Assembly: GCA_051531955.1 (NCBI GenBank)
Contig: JAOPTS010000059.1
Coordinates: forward strand, 1-64,000
From: Reichenbachiella sp051531955
Lineage (GTDB): Bacteria; Bacteroidota; Bacteroidia; Cytophagales; Cyclobacteriaceae
Length of the DNA: 64,000 nucleotides
Direction of reading: 5' to 3'
The number at the start of each line of letters is the position of its first letter. The stretch's first letter is position 1. Both the position numbers and the translations under genes were made by a program. Positions 17,635-26,229 of the stretch are shown here, in pieces. The notes beneath the pieces were generated by a model. The model had not been told where the DNA came from, ran no database searches, and saw nothing but the letters and a program-made list of their open reading frames with translations.

Positions 17635-20600
17635 CTATTTCCTGCAAAGAGGATCAGCACCAATTGTACCAACTAGTAGATCTAAATAGTCAGTTCCACT
17701 GACATCATTTAATCGTGTCTTAACTTTCTCAAGTCGTTCATTGATATTCAACTCCTCGAACAAAGAAGTGTTTTGTGGATTAGCAATGAAATTTTCAAGA
17801 TATGCTACTTGACCTTTTTGGAACGCAACATCCTTCACTTGCTTCAATACTAAGCGCTCTTTGTACCAATCACTGTTCAAGACATAATCCCTATCGAATA
17901 ATTTTCTCAATTCTGGATCGCTAATATCCTTACCTTCATAGTGACCATATGCCATCATATGTAACAATACTTGCAATGGAGGAATAGCTGAGTCAATACT
18001 ACCATCTTTAAAATAATTGATGGCAACCTTTTCTTGCGCTTCCACAATATTGTTGATACCGTCAACATAATCATCCAACCCCTGCAATTCTGGTTTCAAC
18101 ATACGTTCGTTGAAAACAGCATTTGGTTCGTCAAACAATCTATTCAAAGCACGAACACAAAACTCACTTGTAATTCTATATCCCAATCTACTCGCTTTGA
18201 TGTTTTTACCATTATGCTCAAAATCTTCGATCTTCTCTAAAGAACCATTTTCTATTAATTCTTTTGGATCACGATCCTCCGCACCTAACCTTGCCCATAT
18301 CTCAGGAATCAATAAACTAATATCATGATCAACCTTATTCTCACCTCCTACATAACCTGCAGCTGTACTAAAAGCATTAGACTCGGTCAAAATATGTGAT
18401 AACAATGCATTGTTCAAATCGGTCGTAGGAGTCAGCATGTTGAATGGACCTTTAGTCAAGGCACCTTCTGATCCTGCTCCTGTAGTTGATGGTGATTTAC
18501 CGGTCAAACTACAAACAAACTCCATAAACAACTCAGGTGTTTCCTGATAATGAATTGGGTTATATACTGCCAAAGGTCTAATCCCAGCAGCTTTGTCAAT
18601 CGGATTGTTTCTTCTACCCGGCAATACTGCGTTCACAACGTTTACCACTGGATCTTCAGACTTCACTTTACGATGTAACCGAACACCTACTTCGGCTAGA
18701 TAACTCTCCAAAGTCTCTGTAGACTGAATGTTTCTTTCTAGATATCTCGGATTTTTCGTTGGCTCTCCGTTTACTATTCTAGTATGAGAAGGCAATACAA
18801 ATTTTTGATCATCATCACCATTTATCACCTCCATGATGAAGTCCTTCACTGGCTGAGTGTACTTATCAAAATTGATCGTATCCTCTACTATTTCAATTGC
18901 ATCCTGCTTAGTCAACAATTCATAATTAGTTAAGAAAGTGTTGTCAGATACGATATCAAGCTCTGCTTGCTTGTCATAACCTCTTACAATCGCTTCATCT
19001 GGTCTTTGGAATAGATAAGATTCACAATTACTTAAGACTTTGAAACTACCATTCTTAAATTCTGGATTGAGATCGCTCAACCTTCCTTTTGGAATGGTAA
19101 TCGAAGCTGTAATATCATCTTCCGTTTGAATTTTTTCACTTGGAGAAAAATCAGATCTCAATTTGTTAAGCATCCAGTTTCCTTGTTGGTTAAAACCAAT
19201 CCGTACATAACTACCAATAACTGGTGTATTATTATACAAGAACCCTTTACCTTTTTCACCATTGATCATTTCAACTGACATCAAGTCTTTCCAATTCAAC
19301 GACTCATGATCTTGGCGATACAGTCTTTTCACAAAAAGCACAATTGACCTTACATGAACCGGTATGTTTTTCACAAACTCATTAAACTCATCAGAGTTTT
19401 CGCTTGATGGAATCAATAACTTCACAGCAGAACCTAAACTACGTTCTCCGCTTAAAAATGAACGAGAATTAGCCAATACTGGATCATAATCCTTCCATCT
19501 TTTAGAGTAATCGTATTCAATGATTTCATCTGCTTTTTTGAAATCTTCGTCTATATCTTCAATATGAAAACTGTTGTAGGTAATTGCGTTTCTCATCGAT
19601 TTAGAAATCTCTGATTTCCCTCCACCAGACACGGTACAAGGTTTGTGACAGAATATTCCTTCAGGGGAAGTTCTTACAATTCTCCACAAAGAGATAGCTG
19701 CATGCTTTTCCAAATTGAATTTGTTTCCACTTGGATGAACATAAGTTTTATAAGGTGATAAAACTAATCTCTGTTGTTTACCTTCAAAATCCCAAGTGAT
19801 ATCATTTGTATTCGTGTTAATGAAAGCATTCTTCGGTAAATAAATAATGTCTTCATATTTTTTATCAATGGCATAATTACCTGACTGAACTTCGATTCTA
19901 TCACCTAATAGCGCAACTGTATCAGCAAAACTATACTTATCACCTAATCTATCTGTCAATGTATTGCCATCCACTCGATCTCCCATCACACCTCTTGGGA
20001 AAGCGATAGCACCACCGGCATGCTCTTCTTCTACTAACCCAAACAAATTGGCGGAGTAACTGATTTGCGTTTTTATTTCTTTTTTAGAGTACCCATAATA
20101 GTTGTCGGCAATAATTGTCACTACTACACCTCTATCATCTCGACATGTCACCTTAAAGGCCCCACCATCGTTGTACAAGTCACTCTCATTTGACCAGCAC
20201 ATCTCTTCACTTTTTTGACGTGCTGTTGCGTCATCTATATGAGGCAGACCTACTTCTTTCTTAGTTAATGTTCTAAGCTGAGGAGCCAATATAATACACC
20301 CTGTATGTCCTGTCCAATGATCCACGTCCAATGCAGCATCATTCCCTGCCAAATTTGGATCTCCAGCATTACCGAATATTGTTTCGACAAAATCTAAATT
20401 ACTTACTAAGCTTCCTGGTGCAAAAAATCGTACTTCCATACTCTTTTCTGTAATCAACCCTTTGACCTCAGGACATACCACTGGACGAAGCATCATAGAC
20501 ACCATTAGTTTTGCCTTCTCTTCTTGAGTTGACGTAAATGGTAATACACTCAATTCATCACTTGGAGTAAATGCCGCTTTTAGAAAATGAGCAAATGCCA

Positions 20601-21075
20601 CCTTAGGCACTTCCTTTTTCTCTAATGGTACAGGTAAGTCTCCTTCTACAATATGAAAAGTACCTTTTGTGGTACGTTTATCATGAAGAGGGTTATTAAG
20701 AACCCCTTGCTTTACTCTATTTGAAGTGACATTTTCACTCTTGAACTCATCACCGTTTGGAGGCAAACTAACTTCTCTAGCATGACCCGCTTGAGTCAGG
20801 ACCAATGTGTCATTAGGTAGGTTCGCTACATCAACATTTTCCTCTTTCAGATAATCTTCCAAGAAATTTTGAATTCTTGTATCTGCTGGACATTGATGAT
20901 TTGACAACAATCTTGATGTCTCCTTAAATCCCTTGATCAACTGATCGGTTAAAGCTTGAAACTTCGGGTTACAAAATTGCAACTTACTATTCGGGTCATC
21001 TTTGAATATTGGGTGACCAAGTGCTGCCAGCTGTAAATTCACAAACTGGACAATGTCCTTTCTTATCTGATTCAT
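17635..21075 (-). CDS. Probable PPi-type phosphoenolpyruvate carboxykinase (large, ~1,150 residues)
   Basis: 1,146 residues, cytoplasmic, no signal or membrane segments. The length and motif order fit the large PPi-dependent PEPCK family known from Entamoeba and Propionibacterium, which interconverts oxaloacetate + PPi with PEP + phosphate + CO2. Visible motifs are EVRFFAPG (about 213), a WTGHTGCIILAPQL block (about 257), and a glycine-rich P-loop-like CTVSGGGKSEISKS (about 480) where GTP/ATP-PEPCKs have their kinase-1a loop. Acidic EDIDEDF follows. No ordinary PEPCK, kinase or carboxylase is adjacent. I recognise the family from size and motifs, without a search; otherwise it is a conserved large protein of unknown function. 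It has its own promoter/operator and terminator. Confidence 0.62.
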   Translation of the reverse strand: MNQIRKDIVQFVNLQLAALGHPIFKDDPNSKLQFCNPKFQALTDQLIKGFKETSRLLSNHQCPADTRIQNFLEDYLKEENVDVANLPNDTLVLTQAGHAREVSLPPNGDEFKSENVTSNRVKQGVLNNPLHDKRTTKGTFHIVEGDLPVPLEKKEVPKVAFAHFLKAAFTPSDELSVLPFTSTQEEKAKLMVSMMLRPVVCPEVKGLITEKSMEVRFFAPGSLVSNLDFVETIFGNAGDPNLAGNDAALDVDHWTGHTGCIILAPQLRTLTKKEVGLPHIDDATARQKSEEMCWSNESDLYNDGGAFKVTCRDDRGVVVTIIADNYYGYSKKEIKTQISYSANLFGLVEEEHAGGAIAFPRGVMGDRVDGNTLTDRLGDKYSFADTVALLGDRIEVQSGNYAIDKKYEDIIYLPKNAFINTNTNDITWDFEGKQQRLVLSPYKTYVHPSGNKFNLEKHAAISLWRIVRTSPEGIFCHKPCTVSGGGKSEISKSMRNAITYNSFHIEDIDEDFKKADEIIEYDYSKRWKDYDPVLANSRSFLSGERSLGSAVKLLIPSSENSDEFNEFVKNIPVHVRSIVLFVKRLYRQDHESLNWKDLMSVEMINGEKGKGFLYNNTPVIGSYVRIGFNQQGNWMLNKLRSDFSPSEKIQTEDDITASITIPKGRLSDLNPEFKNGSFKVLSNCESYLFQRPDEAIVRGYDKQAELDIVSDNTFLTNYELLTKQDAIEIVEDTINFDKYTQPVKDFIMEVINGDDDQKFVLPSHTRIVNGEPTKNPRYLERNIQSTETLESYLAEVGVRLHRKVKSEDPVVNVVNAVLPGRRNNPIDKAAGIRPLAVYNPIHYQETPELFMEFVCSLTGKSPSTTGAGSEGALTKGPFNMLTPTTDLNNALLSHILTESNAFSTAAGYVGGENKVDHDISLLIPEIWARLGAEDRDPKELIENGSLEKIEDFEHNGKNIKASRLGYRITSEFCVRALNRLFDEPNAVFNERMLKPELQGLDDYVDGINNIVEAQEKVAINYFKDGSIDSAIPPLQVLLHMMAYGHYEGKDISDPELRKLFDRDYVLNSDWYKERLVLKQVKDVAFQKGQVAYLENFIANPQNTSLFEELNINERLEKVKTRLNDVSGTDYLDLLVGTIGADPLCRK

Positions 21076-21173
21076 TATTAAAACAATTTTTAATTATGAA
21101 AGCACATGTCCCATCCTGCTCCATTTCCTCTTCATTACAACTGACGGACAATAGCTTTTCAACTATGTTGCTG

Positions 21174-21204
21174 CAAATATAGGGCCGTTATCGTTAACGG
21201 CAAA
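21174..21204 (-). promoter_or_regulatory. Promoter TTTG-N19-TATATTTG with a palindromic operator filling the spacer
   Basis: On the minus strand TTTG (21204-21201) and TATATTTG (21181-21174) are separated by exactly 19 bases, the Bacteroidota consensus. The inverted repeat GCCGTTA-TCGT-TAACGGC (21184-21201) occupies that spacer. A dimeric repressor bound there would block polymerase. It predicts a transcript start near 21167 and a ~92-base leader for the PEPCK-like gene. Confidence 0.75.
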
Positions 21205-21309
21205 ATATAAAAAGTCATAACTAGGTCATGACATAGATCAGAAATCTAGAAAAAATAAGGTGTTAAGCTAAAGGTTATACAGTGTAATCGATTAGTAAAT
21301 CCTGGTTGA

Positions 21310-22323
21310 CTACCATCTTATCAAAGCTGAGGCCCATGTAAACCCAGAACCAAAAGCTGCCAAACATACCAAATCACCTTTTTTGACCTTACCTTCTTGT
21401 AACGCTTCGCTCAATGCCAAGGGAATAGAAGCAGCGGTGGTATTGCCATACTTTTGAATATTATTAAACACTTTATCATCACCCAGTTTCATTTGCTTTT
21501 GGATGAATTGACTGATTCTCAAATTAGCTTGATGCGGAATCAGCATATCAATATCTTCAGCTTGATAACCATTCTTCACTAGCGCCTCATTGATCACCTG
21601 TTGAAATCTTACGACAGCATTTTTAAAAACAAAGTTGCCATTCATGACAGGGTAATAACTGATATCATCAGGGTCATTTTTTTCGATAAAGTTAGGCACC
21701 CAATTGATGGTTGCGGGTGCAAGTAAAGCCAATTCCTCAGCATGTTGCCCTTCTGAATGTAGATGAGTCGACAGCACACCACGACCTTCCTCTTCTGTAG
21801 CTTGCATCACCACAGCTCCTGCACCATCTCCAAATATCACGGAGACATTTCTACCTCGAGTAGTCATATCCAATCCTGGGCTATGCGTTTCGCTACCTAC
21901 TACCAAAACTGTTTTGTACATACCCGTTTTGATAAACTGATCTGCGACAGACAGTCCATAAATAAAACCGGAACATTGATTCCTAACATCCAATGCCCCT
22001 ACCTCTTTTTTAAAACCTAACTGCTGCTGTAATTGGACTCCCGGGCCAGGGAAATAATAATCAGGACTCAAAGTAGCAAACACAATAAACTCAATATCAT
22101 CTACTGATATCCCCGCTTTTTCAACAGCCATTTGAGCTGCTCTAGTCCCCATGGAAGAAGTAGTATCCACTCCTTTTACCACATGCCTTCTTTCTTTGAT
22201 TCCGGTTCGCTCTTGAATCCAAGCATCATTGGTGTCCATTAGTTTTTCAAGATCTTGATTCTTTACTACATTGTCCGGGACATAGTGCCCAACCCCAGTG
22301 ATAATGGACTGCTTCATGTTCAA
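21310..22323 (-). CDS. fabH: 3-oxoacyl-ACP synthase III (KAS III)
   Basis: 337 residues, cytoplasmic. It has the complete Cys-His-Asn triad of KAS III: Cys in DVRNQCSGFIYGL, His in IPHQANLRI and Asn in YGNTTAASIP. The C-terminal glycine loop GSGFTWASALIRW is also present. KAS III condenses acetyl- or branched acyl-CoA with malonyl-ACP to start fatty acid synthesis. It is not next to plsX or rpmF, the common fabH context, so it may be a second copy or a special acyl-primer enzyme. The ATG lies 14 bases after the PorE-like gene, consistent with one transcript. An alternative start is MKQS, two codons in. Confidence 0.92.
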   Translation of the reverse strand: MNMKQSIITGVGHYVPDNVVKNQDLEKLMDTNDAWIQERTGIKERRHVVKGVDTTSSMGTRAAQMAVEKAGISVDDIEFIVFATLSPDYYFPGPGVQLQQQLGFKKEVGALDVRNQCSGFIYGLSVADQFIKTGMYKTVLVVGSETHSPGLDMTTRGRNVSVIFGDGAGAVVMQATEEEGRGVLSTHLHSEGQHAEELALLAPATINWVPNFIEKNDPDDISYYPVMNGNFVFKNAVVRFQQVINEALVKNGYQAEDIDMLIPHQANLRISQFIQKQMKLGDDKVFNNIQKYGNTTAASIPLALSEALQEGKVKKGDLVCLAAFGSGFTWASALIRW

Positions 22324-22337
22324 GTTGTTTAATTAAT

Positions 22338-24311
22338 CTACTCTATAACTACTACTTCAATTCTACGGTTTAGTTCGCGACCTTCCTTTTCATCATCGTT
22401 GGTAGCGAGAGCCTGTGTATCTCCATAACCTTTTGCTAATAGCCTACTCTTGTCTATCCCTTTACTTACCAAATAATTCAATACCGCTTCTGCCCTTTGT
22501 TGGGACAATCTCATGTTTACTTCGCTTTCTCCAACATTATCCGTATGACCAGCAATTTCCAATTGCAAGTTAGGGTAGTCAGTCAATGAGGTCAATAATC
22601 CTTCCAACCTCACATAGTTCTCTGAAGACAAATCTGCTTTATCGAATTCGAAATAGATATTCGTGAGTTTAGCTTTTTTACTTTCTCTAAATTTACTACC
22701 AATATCCTCTACCTCTACAAATTGTGGGTCTACGTGCTCGGTTGGCATTGTTTCCGGCTTCTTCTTTTTCTGCTTAATATCAAAATCCAAAGTCATAGAA
22801 ACCATCGCTCCTGCAGCATGTGGTGTCCTCATCATATGAGAATGAACCAAGTCATCGTGAAAATAGATATCAATTCTCACATCGTCATCATTACCTACTC
22901 GGACATTATACTCTCCATCTTCATCTGTCATTGTTTTGACAACCAAACCTGTCTCTCGTGAAGAAAAGAATTGTATTTGAGCATGACTAACTGGGTTTCC
23001 AGACCCATCGACTACTTGGCCTGACAACAATACTTTCGCCGACTCATGGAAGAAGAAAATATCATATTCTCCATATGAATCTATCCGATCAGACACAAAA
23101 TAACCAGAATTGGTATTTTCATCCATTTTAAATTGAATATCATTATCGGTTGAGTTAGTCGGATATTTAAGAGATTCTGGGTCTGACCATATTCCAGTAG
23201 TTTCATCTAAAGTACTCCTATAGACATCATATTTACCTAAGGAGTTAAACCCTTTTGAACTAAAGTATAACGTCTTGCCATCATGCGTTAAAAAAGGATA
23301 ATCCTCATCCATTGGAGAATTGACCTCCAACCCTAAAGAATGCGGCTTTCCCCATTTCCCATTAGATGCGTCCTTTATAGACTCATACAAATCCAAATCA
23401 TATGGTTTACCAGATTTTCGATGGGCAAAGAGAATCCTGTTTTCGGTGTTATTGATAAAGAAATGAGACTCTAGTTTAGCTGTAGACAATCCATTTTCAG
23501 CAACATGTGGAGATTCCCAATCATGTGCACCTTGCTCTATACTATAATACAAATCACCCTTCTTGGCACTATGCGCTTTATAAAAGTAAAGTTTACCTCC
23601 TTCACCCACAACTTCAATATTGGCATCCTCCACCGAGAATTTGCCCAAATGCTCCACAGGTGAAGGTGAGCTCCAAGTACCTTCCTCACGATAAGCATGA
23701 TAGATCATAAAATTATCACTCAGAATTTCTGAGTTCTTATCCGACAAAAACAACAGTTCATCTTGTTCTTTAAAATACACCGGACTCAGCTCATTGAATG
23801 GCGAATTGATTTTATCACTTAGTTGTTCTATTTCATAATTTTTGGGATGGCTATACTGCCTATTAGCTTCCTCGGCTAACTTCATGAACATAATCACTTC
23901 CTCTCTGATTTCCTTACTATAATACTTATCAGAATTCGTGAAGCTGTTCCAAGTATGAATGGCCTTTTTGAAATTGCTTTGTTCGTAATAGATACGCCCC
24001 AACCAATAATTATAAAATTTATCCTTTCGTCCTTGAGTCTTTCGGTAATCCAATATTTTTTGGACTGACTCGTGTCTATAATCAGTCAATAAAGAACAAA
24101 TGACTAACCTATATTTAACTAACCTGTTCTTAGGATCTAATTTTATAATCTCATTGTACTCAACCAATGCTTGGAAAAAATCCTCTTGATAAAAGGTTTT
24201 TTGGGCCTTTTTCTGCATTTTCTCCAAATTTTGAGCAGGACTCAAAACCGGCAATAGCAATACGAGCATGCCAATTATTATTGCTTTATTCATCGTCTCA
24301 ATCTTATTCAA
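22338..24311 (-). CDS. OmpA-family protein with TPR, propeller and CarboxypepD-like domains (PorE-like)
   Basis: 657 residues (651 if translation starts at ATG 24293, which places a signal peptide at MNKAIIIGMLVLLLPVLSPAQ). Domain order: TPR-like helices (about 30-170), PD40/WD40-type beta-propeller (about 175-430, repeats such as LLFLSDKNS and LYFSSKGF), a CarboxypepD regulatory-like Ig fold (about 432-505), and an OmpA peptidoglycan-binding domain (about 550-657: GHTDNVGES, LSQQRAEAV, GRELNRRIEV). This is the layout of PorE, a component that ties the type IX secretion system to peptidoglycan, and of several paralogues. A Cys at the mature N-terminus is absent, so it is not an obvious lipoprotein. 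Confidence 0.87.
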   Translation of the reverse strand: MNKIETMNKAIIIGMLVLLLPVLSPAQNLEKMQKKAQKTFYQEDFFQALVEYNEIIKLDPKNRLVKYRLVICSLLTDYRHESVQKILDYRKTQGRKDKFYNYWLGRIYYEQSNFKKAIHTWNSFTNSDKYYSKEIREEVIMFMKLAEEANRQYSHPKNYEIEQLSDKINSPFNELSPVYFKEQDELLFLSDKNSEILSDNFMIYHAYREEGTWSSPSPVEHLGKFSVEDANIEVVGEGGKLYFYKAHSAKKGDLYYSIEQGAHDWESPHVAENGLSTAKLESHFFINNTENRILFAHRKSGKPYDLDLYESIKDASNGKWGKPHSLGLEVNSPMDEDYPFLTHDGKTLYFSSKGFNSLGKYDVYRSTLDETTGIWSDPESLKYPTNSTDNDIQFKMDENTNSGYFVSDRIDSYGEYDIFFFHESAKVLLSGQVVDGSGNPVSHAQIQFFSSRETGLVVKTMTDEDGEYNVRVGNDDDVRIDIYFHDDLVHSHMMRTPHAAGAMVSMTLDFDIKQKKKKPETMPTEHVDPQFVEVEDIGSKFRESKKAKLTNIYFEFDKADLSSENYVRLEGLLTSLTDYPNLQLEIAGHTDNVGESEVNMRLSQQRAEAVLNYLVSKGIDKSRLLAKGYGDTQALATNDDEKEGRELNRRIEVVVIE

Positions 24312-24374
24312 TTCGTGTCAGGTGTTGATACACGGAAATAAGATAGTTCAGAAGTATGACTATTCCAAGATTGC

Positions 24375-25076
24375 TTAATCGAATAATGTATAGTTGCCCA
24401 ATTGGTCCACTTGAGCCTGAGGCTTAATTAATTGCTCACTGTTATTAGAAACAGTTGTTATGTGAGGAGAGACAGGATGGTTCGTGACCTGTTTCACAAC
24501 CTCCAAGTTGTTTAACATTTCCAATAGTTCATCCGGAGAACTGTAATCATCTAACCATTTTGATTCCATCGCTTTGGGTAAGACTGCGGGCATAAAGTCT
24601 CCAAACTCTGGCTGACCCAAATAATTTGGGATTTCAAGAATCCTGAAAGTATAGTTAACCTTACCATCCATGTCCTCATACTCTTCCCAAATCCCTGGTA
24701 AAGCAATGATATTTTCCGCTGTATTATGAAAATAATGAGGCGTCTTCCTTTTCTTGCTATAGAGCCTCCACAGGTAAAAGCCATTCACTGGAACAATACA
24801 CCTACGACTCTCTAAGGCTGTTTTAAATATTGATTTTTGCACCAACTGCACACTATCTGCACTCAATAGTTTAGGCGAAATACTCTTATTATTAGACCAT
24901 TCCTTATTGGTACCCCAAAAGAAAAAAGACAACCCCTTTTTTGACTTATTGGCAATGACAGGCAACTGCTGTGAAGGCGATGCATTGTAATTGGGTACAG
25001 TGAACTCATCCCCCTTTAACCCAAAGCGTTCATTGATTTCTTTGAAATCTGAATAAATGGCATACCTGTCTATCAT
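24375..25076 (-). CDS. SRAP-family (YedK/HMCES-like) protein with degenerate active site
   Basis: 233 residues. The fold signature of SRAP proteins is recognisable: YNASPSQQLPV (Asn31), RRCIVPVNGFYLW (about 91-103), a K.P..F segment (111-118), LPGIWEEY and FMPAVLPK. The catalytic positions differ. The MCGR start that exposes Cys2 is MIDR here, the Glu of GFYEW is Leu102, and the His of HxRMP is replaced (GDFMP, Gly159). Canonical SRAP proteins crosslink to abasic sites in single-stranded DNA through Cys2. This one cannot use that chemistry. It may still bind DNA or have another role. Seven bases separate it from the upstream yheT-like gene, so they share a transcript. Confidence 0.82.
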   Translation of the reverse strand: MIDRYAIYSDFKEINERFGLKGDEFTVPNYNASPSQQLPVIANKSKKGLSFFFWGTNKEWSNNKSISPKLLSADSVQLVQKSIFKTALESRRCIVPVNGFYLWRLYSKKRKTPHYFHNTAENIIALPGIWEEYEDMDGKVNYTFRILEIPNYLGQPEFGDFMPAVLPKAMESKWLDDYSSPDELLEMLNNLEVVKQVTNHPVSPHITTVSNNSEQLIKPQAQVDQLGNYTLFD

Positions 25077-25082
25077 AAACTA

Positions 25083-26045
25083 TTAACTGTATTGTGAAAC
25101 GAAATCAAAGGCTCTTTTTTCAGACCAATAAACTCCATGAATATCGGAAGAGGAAAAACCTACATGACCGCCAAATTTAGGCATCTCAAAGTAAACTTGC
25201 TTTGATGTTTCAAATTTTGTTATTGGAAAACAACTTTTAGATAGAAAAGGGTCGCTTTCGGCGTTGACTACCAAAGTGGGAATATTGATTCCCTCAATAA
25301 AGTTGATTGCACTACATTTATGATAATAATTTTTGGCCGATACAAAACCATGCAATGGGGCCGTTAACAAATCATCAAATTCAAATACACTTTTGGAGTT
25401 CAAAACTGCTTCAACATTTGCACTACCATTGATCAAATGCTTTTTAGCTTCTACCTTTCCTTTTAATGATTTCAAGAATCGCTTGGAGTAAATCCAATTA
25501 TGAGACTTATCGATCTCTACGCAGCAACCTTCCAAATCCAATGGCACAGAAAAAACGGCTGCAGAAGTAATCAGATTGCTCCTATCTTCTTCACCTAGGT
25601 ATTTCAATGTCAAATTCCCACCCAAGCTAAAACCTACTAAACTGATGGAATCAAAACATTGCTGTGAGGCAAAACCTACTACGCAGCTCAAATCATATGT
25701 TGCCCCACTGTGATAAAACACACTCGTTTTATTAGGTTCTTCACTACAGCCACGATAGTTCCAAGCCATCACGTCCCACCCATGTCTCAAAAACTTGCGC
25801 ACCATCCCTAAAATATAAGGCCGTTTGCTATCACCTTCCAACCCATGTGATAGAATGACCAATTTCTTACCTTTTGATTGATACCAATCAATATCCAAAA
25901 AATCCTTATCCGCTGTTGTCACCCTTTTCCTTATCGGGATTTGGGGAATATCAACTTTCCTAATGGCACTAGGAAGGATGGTCTCCATATGTCGGTTGAT
26001 CAACCATCCAGGTCGACGGTAAGTGGAATGTTCTATTATTGGCAT
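25083..26045 (-). CDS. YheT-family alpha/beta hydrolase
   Basis: 320 residues, cytoplasmic. It matches the YheT/ABHD1-3 group: N-terminal RRPGWLINRHMETILPS, oxyanion HGLEGDS, NYRGCSEEPN, nucleophile Ser in GFSLGGNLTLKYLGE, acid Asp in ESDPFLS, and His in GGHVGF. Relatives hydrolyse lipid or ester substrates; the bacterial substrate is unknown. It is the first gene of a probable minus-strand operon with the SRAP-like, PorE-like and fabH genes. A lipid-related role would fit with fabH, but this is only inference. Confidence 0.88.
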   Translation of the reverse strand: MPIIEHSTYRRPGWLINRHMETILPSAIRKVDIPQIPIRKRVTTADKDFLDIDWYQSKGKKLVILSHGLEGDSKRPYILGMVRKFLRHGWDVMAWNYRGCSEEPNKTSVFYHSGATYDLSCVVGFASQQCFDSISLVGFSLGGNLTLKYLGEEDRSNLITSAAVFSVPLDLEGCCVEIDKSHNWIYSKRFLKSLKGKVEAKKHLINGSANVEAVLNSKSVFEFDDLLTAPLHGFVSAKNYYHKCSAINFIEGINIPTLVVNAESDPFLSKSCFPITKFETSKQVYFEMPKFGGHVGFSSSDIHGVYWSEKRAFDFVSQYS

Positions 26046-26170
26046 TGAAAAAAACTACTTAGAATGACAGCTCAAATTAAAATTTTGTGAATATACAGGG
26101 CTTTTCTTTTTGAAAACTATATCAAATCCATGACACTTCATGTCTTACCTAAATTTTCCATTGATTTTAA

Positions 26171-26202
26171 TTTGTCAAAAGTAGCAATTAGAACTAATTT
26201 AG
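26171..26202 (+). promoter_or_regulatory. Promoter of the pyruvate dehydrogenase E2 gene
   Basis: TTTG (26171-26174), 20 bases, TAATTTAG (26195-26202). This matches TTTG-N19-21-TAnnTTTG with one mismatch and lies 28 bases before the ATG. Confidence 0.6.
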
Positions 26203-26229
26203 CGCCTCGATTTTTAATTAATCAATAAG

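Noticed and set aside
18110..18328. Plus-strand frames inside the PEPCK-like gene
   Set aside because: Short shadows of a continuous 1,146-codon minus-strand gene.
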